Shown piece after piece: positions 11,096 through 64,000 of a stretch of 64,000 nt of DNA; within the stretch, counting starts at the first letter, position 1, and each line of letters starts with the position of its first letter. The notes under the pieces are model-generated. The model did no database searches. It was not told the DNA's origin and saw only the letters and a program-made list of their open reading frames with translations. Source of the DNA: Sorex araneus (Eukaryota; Chordata; Mammalia; Eulipotyphla; Soricidae); NCBI RefSeq assembly GCF_027595985.1, contig NC_073304.1, positions 49,269,137-49,333,136 of the forward strand, read 5' to 3'. The translations under genes and the position numbers were made by a program.

Positions 11096-12299
11096 TAGGC
11101 CTCCATTACTACAAATCTCTCTTCCTGAGACCCCCCCCCCCTCAGGTCTTCAGCCCCTTCCAGCTTTCCATCTCTTGTCCACTCACTCAGGCAGTGCACC
11201 GCCACAGGTGCTGGAAGTACTTGCATTCCCTATCAAGAGTCAAAACGCCTGAGGAAAATTACCTAGAAACCAATGTGTGGAGGCTCAAAAGCTTTGGGGG
11301 GAACTCTCCCCAAAGTCCTCCCCTGTGTCAGGCCTCTGATAACCCCACTGGCTGCCAGCAGCATTGCTTAGTTAGGGGTTTTCAGTTTCCACTCAGGCTG
11401 TTCCCTTCATTTACTCCCCTTCCCAAAGCTCTCCTTCAATCCAGTCTGTGCAAACCTCACCGAAGACCTCACTGAACACATCCTACCCATCTATTTATTC
11501 ACTCAACAAGTATTGACTGAATGTCTGCTGTGCCTAGTGCAAGAGCTATAGTGTTGGGAAGCTAGGGGTAGGGTGGGGGGTCTGGCCCTCATAGGATGTG
11601 TGGTTTAATAGAAAACAGAAATAACTGCAACACAGAGTCTTAATGGAAGGATGAATGAGTTCTGTGAGAGTATAGATAAGAGTTGGGGAAAAACACTTCC
11701 CACTAGAGATTACTTCCTAGATGGGTCCAAAAGGATGACAAGGAATTTTCATCTCAGCAGAAAAAGAGAGCAAAAGAGAGAAAGAACATATCCATTTTCT
11801 TAGCTCCTAATACAGTGCCAGCCCTCTAAGGTAAGACTTTAATATTTGAAAGTCTCCAGCGACTGATATGTTTCCATGGAGAAGGTAAAGCCAGAACACC
11901 TATTTCTGTTCTACTTCTGTTCTTCTCCCAAGTGGTGCTCGGGGGGTCCCGGAGGGCCCTCCCAGGAGCTGGGGTAGTGTTTCAATCCAAGTTTCCCTAC
12001 AGTGCTGGGGTTGGGGTGGGCGAGGGAGAGTAGAAGATTCAGGGCTGCAGCTGGCTATGCTCTTGGGGGAGCATGTGGTATCAGGGCGTGAACTGGAGTT
12101 TGCACATGTGAGGCCTGTGCTCTCTGTACTGTCGCTCCAGACCCCAACTTGGCATTAATCAGGCAAAGTGGAATGCTCTGGAAAAATGGAAGTATTTGGA
12201 CTTGGATCCACTTTGGCCTATTTTCTTAGTCTGTTTAGGTGAAAGATAAAATACATTTTAGTTATCATCTCTGAGGAATATTAGATTTAAAATAATTTC

Positions 12300-12500
12300 A
12301 ACAGAAAGAGGCTGTACAGTGGGTAGTGCTCTTGCCTTGCATTGAAGTCAAGGAATGCTTCTATAAGGGAGTACATGGCCGAATGGGTTTGATCCTCGAA
12401 ATCTCATGGGACAGGGACCCCTGAGCCCACCACTGCGACTCCTGACTGCAGAGCCAGGAGTAAGCCTGGGTACTGCCGGGTGTGGTCCCAAAACAAACAA
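12300..12500 (+). mobile_element. SINE carrying a templated insertion
   Basis: An ordinary SINE body in which the segment after cttgccttgcat is interrupted by about 30 bp (12341-12374) identical to a non-SINE sequence at 12627-12660. After the insertion the SINE continues with gggtttgatcct and a (caaa)n tail. Confidence 0.85.
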
Positions 12501-12948
12501 ACAAAAAACCAAAAAGATAAAAAATAAAGATATTATATTACCTTTTAATAAAGATTCAAAAGAAATCGGTGGGCTTTTACATTCTCAACTGTGACTTTGC
12601 CAGTACATTTTAGGAACTGCAGAAAAATTGAAGTCAAGGAATGCTTCTATAAGGGAGTACTTTCTATAAGGTCAAAGGAGACCTCTAGTGGCAAGTTAGT
12701 GAATTTAGCTCTAATGAATTAAAAAGAAAAGTCAAAATAAGCTACACTGTAACAACTAAATTACCAGAATGTCTAAATCACTCAGGAATTCAATTTGAAA
12801 CATAATGAAAAAGAAAATTTCTTATAATCAAAACATAGCTGACTCGCATAATTTTGTAGCAAATGTTTCTAAAAGTTGCAGATATGTTTGTGCTTTAAAG
12901 GCCAGACTCCTAAGATTCAAAATTAAGTATATAAAAAGTATTCCTAAA

Positions 12949-13630
12949 CTTTGGTACATCTATACAATGGAATACTATGCAGCTGTTAGAAAAAAGGAGG
13001 TCAAGAATTTTGTAGTTAAGTGGATGGGCATGAAAAGTTTCATGCTGAGTGAAATGAGTCAGGAAGAGAGAGACAGACATAGAAAGATTGCACTCATCTA
13101 TGGTATATAGAATAACAGAGTGGGAGACTATCACCCAAGAACTGTAGAAATAAGTACCAGGAGGTTGACTCCATGGCTTCGAGGCTGGCCTCACGTTCCG
13201 GGGAAAGGTCAACTCAGAGAGGCGATCACCAACTACATTGTAGTCGAAGGCCATGTGGGGGAAGGGAGTTGCGGGCTGAATGAGGGCTAGAGACTGAGCA
13301 CAGCGGCCACTGAACACCTTTATTGCAAACCACAACAGCTAATTAGAGAGAGAGAACAGAAGGGAATGCCTTGCCACAGTGGCAGGGTGGGGTGGGGGGG
13401 AGATGGGATTGGGGAGGGTGGGAGGGACGCTGGGTTTACGGGTGGTGGAGAATGGACACTGGTGAAGGGATGGGTTCCCGAACTTTGTATGAGGGAAGTA
13501 TAAGCACAAAAGTGTATAAATCTGTAACTGTACCCTCACAGTGATTCTCTAATTAAAAATAAATAAAATTAAAAAATAATAATAATAATAATAATAAAAT
13601 AATAATAATAAAATATAAATAATTTTTAAA
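12949..13630 (+). mobile_element. 5'-truncated L1: ORF2 tail and 3' UTR
   Basis: Begins within the L1 ORF2 C-terminus (translation LWYIYTMEYYAAVRKKEV, a hallmark of the last 60 codons of L1 ORF2p), stops at 13108-13110, and continues with a G-rich 3' UTR and an A-rich tail with (AAT)n (13560-13630). It is flanked by a perfect 16-bp target duplication, aaaaagtattcctaaa, at 12933-12948 and 13631-13646. It lacks nearly all of the coding region and cannot be active. The 3' UTR (gaatggacactggtgaagggatggg) defines the 3'-end module seen in many other repeats of the window. Confidence 0.93.
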
Positions 13631-14514
13631 AAAAAGTATTCCTAAATAACTTTGATGGAGACCTCCTCTGTTTGCATAAAAACAATATATATATTTTTCA
13701 AAATCATTTCAGTTTTTTTACATATTAAATATAACTAAGGAGCTATTCAAAGAGCTATTAAAAGTTATATAAGTGCCTAAAAAACCTGACAAAGTCAACA
13801 TGTTCTTGAAGATGACAAAATTGTGGAGCAAGGGTTGATATTAGAGTCCCCTACCCCGTCCAAATCCATTCCCATCTCACTGCAAATCATTCCCTATTTA
13901 TGTCGTTTTTATTCCTGAGGAGCTTAGATCCAAGTGAAACTAAACTGCACAATTCATTAGGAATCAGAAGGCTCCAAAAGCTATTCTGAGACGTTGTTAT
14001 ACTACAGTCGGGGCACCAACTTCTTAGACGTGCAGATCTTGATGGAAAAAAGTGAACATGACTTCACAGCTAAGGGAGTGGGGTCCAGAGCAGAAGTGTC
14101 TGGATACAAAGACACTACAAACTGTGTGAATGAATGTAAGATGATCACTTGCTTTGACATTACATAATGAAGCAAATTAATATATAACCAAACCCCTGGA
14201 AGAATGCACACAGAGACAATTTTATTAAAAGAGCATGTGCAGGACAAGAGTGCTCATACAGGATTTAAGGCACTTGCCTTGCATGTAGCCGACCCCTGGC
14301 TCTAAACAGGGTCCCCTGAGCACAGACCCAGTAGTATTCCCTTGCAAACTACTGGGTGTGGCACAATTCCCCTAAAAGAGTTATGTGTAGGGCTGTGGAT
14401 ATGGTTCAAGTGGGCAAGCACATGCCTAGCATACACAAGCCTTGAGTTTGATCCCTTATACTACATGGTGAGCCCTGGTAACCTAGCGTTGTCCCTAGAT
14501 TTAAAAAAAAAAAT

Positions 14515-14905
14515 GGGCCAGAGATATAGTATAGTGATTAAGGCCTTGCATGTCTATGACATGGACTGGAGTGATAGCACAGCGGTAGGGCGTTCGCCTT
14601 TCACGCAGCCAACTCTTGTTCGATTCTTCCGCCCCTCTCGGAGAGCCTGGCAAGCTACCGAGAGTACCGCATCCGCATGGCAGAGCCTGGCAAGCTACCT
14701 GTGGCATATTGTATATGCCAAAAACAGTAACAATAAGTCTCACAATGAGAGGTTACTGGTGCCTGCTTGAACAAATTGATGAGCAACGGGATGACAGTGA
14801 CAGTGACAGTCTATGACATGGGTTCAATCCCGAGCAAAGTCAGGTGTGATCCTGAGCATGGAACCGGGAGTAGGCCCTGAGCACTGCTAAATGTGTCCCC
14901 AAAAT
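14515..14905 (+). mobile_element. SINE split by a later SINE
   Basis: The host SINE (start gggccagagatatagtatag, end gtgtccccaaaataaaaat) is interrupted after its B-box area by a complete long-type SINE. The two halves are contiguous once the guest and one copy of its target duplication are removed. Confidence 0.88.
14565..14808 (+). mobile_element. Long-type SINE nested in another SINE
   Basis: A complete long SINE with the terminal (cagtga)n repeat, flanked by the 13-bp duplication gtctatgacatgg at 14552-14564 and 14809-14821. It dates the long subfamily as younger than the host SINE. Confidence 0.92.
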
Positions 14906-15551
14906 AAAAATATAAATATTTTTTAAAGATCATGTGTACAGGCCAGAGTGATAGTACAGCAGGTAGGACACTTGCCTTATACATAGTGGACCTGGTTATG
15001 ATCCCTGGCATTCCCATGAATTCTTTTACCTTGCTAAGCAGAGAAACATATGCTCTAAGTCACACTGAAGTAAAAAGTCACTTCTATTCACGTACTGGCC
15101 CCCACTTAGGCTCTGTCCCCACAACAGAGCCCGGTTAAGTCTGTAGTTAAATTACTAACAAATTATCTATATTCTATGTAAATTAAAAAATAACTGTCTC
15201 TATTGTATACTCATTACAATGGTTAAAATTTTGAAATGAGACATGTTGGGGACAATAAAAAAAATCTGAATTGCCCAAACACTGTTTGTGGAAATATAAA
15301 ATGGTAGAGTCACTTTGGAGAACTTGGCAGTTCCCTACAAAATTAAATGTGTTGTCATATAATCAAGTAATAGGACTCCTGAACGTAATAGGACTTCTGG
15401 GGTTCGGGGAACCTTAAGGCTTAAACAAGAGTGTAGAGTAATATTCATAGGGACTTTATTTGAAACAGCTAAATCTTGGAAACTTACATGTTCATTGGTG
15501 GGTGAATGACTAAACACATTGCAGTATATGCATACCACACTACCTAGCAAT

Positions 15552-15800
15552 CACTGTATCACTGTCACTGTCATCCTGTTGTTCATCAATTTGTTCCAGT
15601 GGGCACCAGTAATGTCTCCATTGTGAAACTTGTTACTGTTTTTGGCATATCAAATATGCCACGGGTAGCTCACCAGGCTCTGCCATGTGGGCAGAATACT
15701 CTCGGAAGCTTGCTGGGCTCTCTGAGCGGGATGGAGTAACTGAAGCTGGGTCGGCCGTGTGCAAGGCAAATGCCCTACCTGCTGTACTATCGCTCCAGTC
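15552..15800 (-). mobile_element. Long-type SINE, minus orientation
   Basis: Full-length copy from the terminal (cactgt)n to the head cgctccagt, with the 12-bp duplication ctacctagcaat at 15540-15551 and 15801-15812. Confidence 0.92.
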
Positions 15801-17279
15801 CTACCTAGCAATAAGAACGAATAAATATGGATATAGGCAACAATTAAAATTATCCTAAAGGATTGGGCTGCATGAAAAAAATCCAGAGAGTTGCATACTG
15901 TGTCATTTTGTGTATATAACACTCGAATAAAATTACAAGATTTTAGAAAGGGAGAACAAGGTCCAGCGATGTAGTGCAGAGGCTAAGATGCTTGTGTTGC
16001 ATGACATCCACCCTCCTGGCAACACATACAGTTCCCTAAGCATGCCAGGTGTAATCCATGAGCGCAGAGCCAGGAGCACACACCCTTTCCCCCCAAAGGG
16101 AAGAAATTAGGGAAAAGGAGTGCCCTTTAAGAGGTGTAGTTACAAACGTCAATAGGGCAGTTTTTTAGGTGGTGAGTTTATTCTTATGTCGTGAACACGT
16201 GATGAGAAACTATACAGATCATACACAAAAATATAAAACCCGAGAAATCTGAATAAAAGTTAGTTCTGTCAGGTTCCTGGCTGGACTACTCCCACTTGTT
16301 TTGCAAGATGTTCTATCACTGGAGAAGACTGCATAAAAGGTACACAGGAGGTCTACCGTATCTTATTGATGCACAGGATCTATGATGATCTCGAAAATTT
16401 TAAAAGCGGCATTAAGGAAGAACCATTTCTGGGCTGGGGATACAGTGAGCTGGGGGTGGGGGTACGGGTGGGGTCTTAAATTATTCAGTGCAATATGGGA
16501 GCCTCCCCTATTTGCTACTCTTAGAGCACAGGAGGGCTATGACAGAGATGAAATGTCTTTCCCAAGCCATCTGCCCAAAACCAGAAACCAAATCCCAATG
16601 GGCAAGCCCTTGCAGTCACGAGTCGTTCTTTTCTTTTTTTCTGTCTCCTGATCCCCCAAACAAGAACTGCGGCCAAGCACAGAGAACAGGGTGTGAAGCT
16701 AACCCAGCACAGGGTAATCAGGAGTCTCATACTTTTATTAGTGAGCGAGCATACAGCCAGCTTTTCATTTCGAGAAGGAAGTGGGTGACGCGATGTTCCC
16801 AGTACCGCACAAACCCGTTGGAAACAGCCCTTAACTTTTGGAAAGAACCAGGGGCAACGTGACAGCTAGACATCAAGCCGCCCGGTTCCCGGGAGCCCCA
16901 GCGGACAGCTGCGGGCGCGGCCTGCGAGAGGGCAGAGGGGGAGCTCGAGCGCCCCTCCACTGGGCACCCCGCACCTCCCAGCGAGGGGTCCCCGAGCTGA
17001 TGAGTCGCTGCAGGGCCGAGAGAAGGACGCGGCCGAGCGCACGCCCGGGAAACCGGGAAGTTGCCGCCGCCGCTGTCGGGCCCACCCAAACAGGGGCGTT
17101 TTTCAGCGTCATCACGCCCACCCTCTCTCCAGCCGCCCTCAAATCAGCTTGGGATGAAGGTCGATGCCAGAAGCCTGACTCGGTGGGCCGGGGTTTCTGG
17201 CACGCGGGCCAGGGCAAGGGTAGCGCGGAAACACCCACCCAGGTTCCGCCCTCGCTCGGGGGCTGGCTCCTCTACTCAC

Positions 17280-17330
17280 AGCGTCCGAGAGACAGGGCGA
17301 GCGAGCGTCCACTGCGCCTGCGCCCGCGCC
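17280..17330 (-). other. DMAC2L: Probable non-coding exon 1 of DMAC2L (3' part)
   Basis: On the - strand the sequence ctcggacgct is followed by a strong donor GTGAGT (17279-17274) inside the CpG island. This is the right place and orientation for the untranslated first exon that must precede the exon starting at 8874. The transcription start is not visible, so the upper border is arbitrary. Confidence 0.5.
17313..17324 (+). promoter_or_regulatory. NRF-1-like site
   Basis: tgcgcctgcgcc differs from the NRF-1 consensus (tgcgcatgcgca type) at two positions. NRF-1 commonly drives nuclear genes of mitochondrial proteins, which fits both neighbours. Binding is not shown. Confidence 0.4.
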
Positions 17331-17368
17331 CGCGCTGCCTTGCCCTTCGCCCTCCGCCGCGCGCGCCC

Positions 17369-17417
17369 ATTGGCTACTGGCCCCATCCCTCCGAGGCAGC
17401 AGCGTGTGTCTCATTGG
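17369..17417 (-). promoter_or_regulatory. Pair of inverted CCAAT (NF-Y) boxes
   Basis: ATTGG at 17369-17373 (context cccattggct) and at 17413-17417 (context ctcattggttg), 44 bp apart. Paired CCAAT boxes are common in bidirectional promoters. A GC box, ggcggggc, lies at 17431-17438. Confidence 0.6.
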
Positions 17418-17511
17418 TTGCTTCCTGTGAGGCGGGGCTTAGAGGGTGCCTGGAGCCTTAGCTCGAGGGTCCAGTTCTAGGCACTGAGGAAGGGGCTTGG
17501 GGTCGCGGGTT

Positions 17512-61076
<43,565 letters not shown>

Positions 61077-62689
61077 ATAATGAAAAGAGTTAGGTATGCA
61101 GTCTAATCTCTATACTCTGAAAGTAGGACGTATTCATTGCATCTTTTTTTTTAAGTTTACGATCTTACGCTATGAATGTAAACATTACTTCTTTGTGAGT
61201 AGTTGTTGCCTATTCTTCAGCATTCTGTGGTTTAGAAACTAAATGAACTTAGAAATAGAAGTTTCTCAGAGAAGTTTTCAAATCTTGACAGTTACATACA
61301 GAACTCAGTAATTAAGGGGGTGGAGTGATAGGATAGTGCTAGGATGTTTACCTTTCATGCCTGGTCAACCTAACTTTGATCCTCTGCATCCCACGTGGTT
61401 CCTTGAGCATGGCCAGGAGTGATCTCTGAGCACTGCTAGATATGCCCCCCAAACCAAAAACAAGCAAACAAACAAACAAAAGAACTCTGTAAAAACTATT
61501 CACTTCATATTTCTGTTCCTTAATTATATCGAGGTTCTTAAACTTTGCCTGAGATCACTAATTATTCATGTCTTTTTGGTATTTTAGGAAATACCAAATC
61601 CTGCAATTTTTTCTTGGGGTCATTGGGTAAGAGTTTGAGTCGTACCTGACAGTACTCAGAGGCTGTTACTGATTGGTGCTCTAGGGAACTGACAATGTCA
61701 GGATTCAAACCCAGGTCTTTCACATGGGAAGCATGCACTCTAACTTTTCAAGCTCTTTCTTAGGCTCCGGGATCCTTTTTATGAAAAAAAAAATTTTTTC
61801 ATTTTTGGGAAATAACCTGAAACATTCACTTTTGTAAGCCACAGAAGTGCCCTAAATTCATACGTGTCTTTTTGGGGGGTGGGGTGGGGGTCATATCCAG
61901 TGGTGCTCAGGCTAACTCCTGGCTTTGCACTTAGGGATCACTCCTTGTAGTGCTCAGAGGCCTGGAATAGAACAAGGATTGGAATGCAAGACAAGACCCT
62001 TACCCAACTGTGCTGTCTCTGCAGCCCCTTTGTGAATTTTTTAACTTGATGTCCAACGTATGTGTTATGTATGCCCAATGTATGTGTTATCTGTTGAACT
62101 GATTCTTGTAATTCTGAAATAGAATTGGAAAAATGGAAATATGAGTGGAAAACAGCAGCCTACTGATTGTGAAACTTTTATTATTGAACCACCATCTAAC
62201 CAAGACATTTTCATTTATTTCTTACATGTACTCTTTGAGGATTAATCTTCTATTTGAGGGTTTTTATTTTTGTTTGTTTTTTTAGGGATGAGTTGAAATG
62301 TGCATTTGGCTGATAGAAAAAACTTTTCTGTTTTTTTCCTTTTCATTCTAAGTCTCGATGATCACATTGATTGAGCTACCTCATCCATTAACCTAAAGGC
62401 CACTCTTTCCCAATTCATATTAAAAAGAAGCACTGGCAGGTAAATTTGTTAGGTGATTATTTGATTGGATGAACATCTTGCAAATGTTCAGAAACTGCAC
62501 AAACTTGAAGAACCAGGCCCTTGTGATTCTTCATAACAACTGATTACTCCAGGAAATATGACACACAAGGCTTTTTTTATTCCATTACAAGACTGTCAAG
62601 AAAAATATTACAATTCTCAAATTTATCAGCAGTAAGATTGCATGTACACTAAGATGTGAAAGACAGAAATTATAAAAATATCTGGCCTT

Positions 62690-62695
62690 ATTAAA
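62690..62695 (+). terminator. L2HGDH: Candidate poly(A) signal of L2HGDH
   Basis: ATTAAA about 1.6 kb after the stop, followed within 30 bases by tctctctgtgtctgtg. It would give a 3' UTR of about 1.6 kb. Not confirmed. Confidence 0.35.
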
Positions 62696-62940
62696 GCAGT
62701 CCTCATTCTCTCTGTGTCTGTGCCTGTCCCCTTCCCCCCGCCAATGTGTAAGTGACAAAAATTATTTAAAATGTTTTGAATGTGTAGTTACTCTCTTTGT
62801 AAAACATTTTAGATTTGCCAGTAGGTTTTTCTTATTCTGTGTATTTCTGAAAGAGAAGGAAATTTTATTAGTAAAATTATTTTAATGAACTTTCTTGGTA
62901 TTATGAACATAATTTTAATTTTTATTTAAAAAAATCTTCA

Positions 62941-63112
62941 ATTTTTTTTGGGGGGGTCATAACTTGGCAATGCTCAGGAGTTACTCCAGGCTTTGCACTC
63001 AGGAATCACTCCTGGTGGTGCTCAGGGGACCATATGGGATGCTGGGAATTGAACCTGGGTCGGCCGCGTGCAAGGCAAACACCCTATCCCCTGTGCTATC
63101 GCTCCAGCCTCT
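62941..63112 (-). mobile_element. SINE, minus orientation
   Basis: Complete copy from ttttttttgggggggtcat to cgctccagcc, with a G-rich start instead of the usual gcttttt. Confidence 0.88.
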
Positions 63113-64000
63113 CAAATATTTCTTTTGTGTGTAAACATGAACTATTGTAAGTTTAGTAAGTAGCCAATCTATAACTAAAAGTAACAACAAAACTGGGCAG
63201 GGAGATAATGCCAGGGGTAGAGCATATACTTGGCATGCAGCAAGGCCCTGAGATTGATTTCTGCTACCACATTGCTCCCTAGTCTTGTGGGACCCTTGTG
63301 ATCCTGGGCCTCAAAAACTGCCATGTCTTTCCTCTGTAAAAACAAAAACAACCAAACAACTTTTATTTCTGTGTAATATTAAAAATAAGGTAGAAGGGTC
63401 CAGAGCTATAGTATGGCAGGTCAGGTGTTTGCCTTGCATACGACAGACCTGTGTTTGAACCGGGCACCCCATATGCTTCCCCAAGCACCACCAGGAGTGA
63501 TTCCTGAGTGCAGAGCAAGGAGTAAGCCTGGAACATTGCCGTGTGGGAAAAAAAAAAAGGAGTGTAAATTAGATTTTAAGTAAAAAGTTGAGCACTTTTC
63601 TACTTCCTAAAATGGGAATTCCTTGGTACTAGAGAGATAGTACAGCGGTTAAAGCCTTGCACCCTGATATGATCCTCTCACCACATACAGACCCCAAGCA
63701 TTGCCAGGAATGACTTTAAGCAATGAACCAGGAATAAGCCCTGAGGATTGCTGAGTGTGGCTCAAATGCCTCCCTTTTCTCCCAAATGGCTTTCTGTTTG
63801 GTACTAGTGACACTGTCTGCTGAGCTCAGTGCTGTCTTCAGACAGTGGTGCTCCAGGGAATCTGATTTCTGTTTCTAGCAGCATGTATGTAAGTATAAAT
63901 ACCAGAGTTTTTGTGGGGACAGGGCACAATATTTAATCAGTCTTTTGGATTTCCATAAAATAAAGTTCCTCTTAGAGAATATTTTGGAAGGAGCAGGTCA

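Larger units (their letters stand above)
8875..17279 (-). other. DMAC2L: DMAC2L first intron (8.4 kb)
   Basis: No coding exon is recognised. Contents in order: MIR-like scrap at about 8980-9025; a diverged 110-bp repeat shared between about 9205-9325 and 11180-11300; a G-rich and (GT)n tract 9600-9725; MIR-like sequence 10470-10630; long SINE 10849-11095; L2-like scrap 11490-11560; SINEs + at 12300-12500, 14240-14385, 14385-14512, 14515-14905 and 14938-15030; an L1 3' end 12949-13630; long SINE - 15552-15800; SINE + about 15958-16110; then the CpG island. Confidence 0.65.
61077..64000 (+). other. L2HGDH: L2HGDH 3' UTR and downstream sequence
   Basis: No further exon is recognised. The first part is probably 3' UTR. 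An ATTAAA at 62690-62695 followed by a T/GT-rich stretch (cattctctctgtgtctgtgcc) is the best candidate end; an AATAAA at 63959-63964 is another. SINEs: + about 61315-61470, - about 61605-61770 and 61870-62025, - 62941-63112, + about 63195-63340, 63400-63560 and 63625-63775. In human the next gene downstream is SOS2; none of its exons is seen here. Confidence 0.55.

Noticed and set aside
12805-13110. 101-codon frame as a possible gene
   Set aside because: The second half is the C-terminus of L1 ORF2 in a truncated insertion with target repeats; the first half is unrelated flanking DNA that happens to be open.
16838-17480. Long open reading frames of 90-207 codons on both strands of the CpG island
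   Set aside because: They overlap each other and the two first exons, have Ala/Arg/Pro-rich composition typical of GC-rich DNA, and match no family. Only the L2HGDH start at 17512 is supported.
61077-64000. First exon of SOS2, expected downstream by human gene order
   Set aside because: No CpG island, no matching coding sequence and no suitable promoter are present; the gene must start beyond the window.

Overview
The window is vertebrate nuclear DNA: introns with GT-AG borders, a CpG-island promoter, and very many copies of a tRNA-type SINE (A-box-like tagcacagcggg, B-box-like ggttcgattcc, ending in gtgacccaaaaagcaaa). I recognise that SINE as the type that fills shrew (Sorex, Eulipotyphla) genomes. 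The assignment to a shrew is from memory of this repeat, not from a search. L1 3' ends, hAT-type DNA transposon fossils and one young endogenous retrovirus make up most of the rest.

Three host genes are present in the order and orientation known from human 14q21-q22 (CDKL1, DMAC2L/ATP5S, L2HGDH). (1) The last coding exon of CDKL1 (+ strand, 1823-1930), with its 3' UTR behind it. (2) DMAC2L (ATP5S, factor B) on the - strand, tail to tail with CDKL1: four coding exons between 8869 and 5231 give an intact 200-residue protein, and a probable non-coding first exon ends at 17280. (3) L2HGDH on the + strand: ten exons from 17512 to 61076 that join without a break into a 463-codon reading frame, the human length. 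DMAC2L and L2HGDH are head to head and share one compact CpG-rich bidirectional promoter at about 17.28-17.51 kb. Both products act in mitochondria.

The outstanding feature is in L2HGDH intron 1: a 3.9-kb betaretrovirus-like provirus (22373-26241) with two LTRs of about 1 kb, a tRNA-Lys-like primer site and a polypurine tract, but only 1.8 kb of interior. Its one intact open reading frame (23552-24082, 176 codons) joins a Gag matrix (p10-type) domain in frame to a complete C3HC4 RING finger that closely resembles the cellular ubiquitin ligase RNF8. I read this as retroviral capture of a host E3 ligase domain, and I do not know of a described precedent.

A second theme is a set of three antisense, poly(A)-tailed retroelements in L2HGDH introns 4 and 8 (33945-34793, 46958-48664, 49595-50152). 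Each has a 14-17 bp target-site duplication, a GC-rich head (repeated in tandem in two of them) and an L1-like 3' end. They look like one composite non-autonomous family. Further observations are a near-perfect 66-bp hairpin, a tandem duplication of the exon 4 splice acceptor of L2HGDH that would keep the frame, nested L1/SINE insertions that share one target site, and several short local duplications that suggest template switching.
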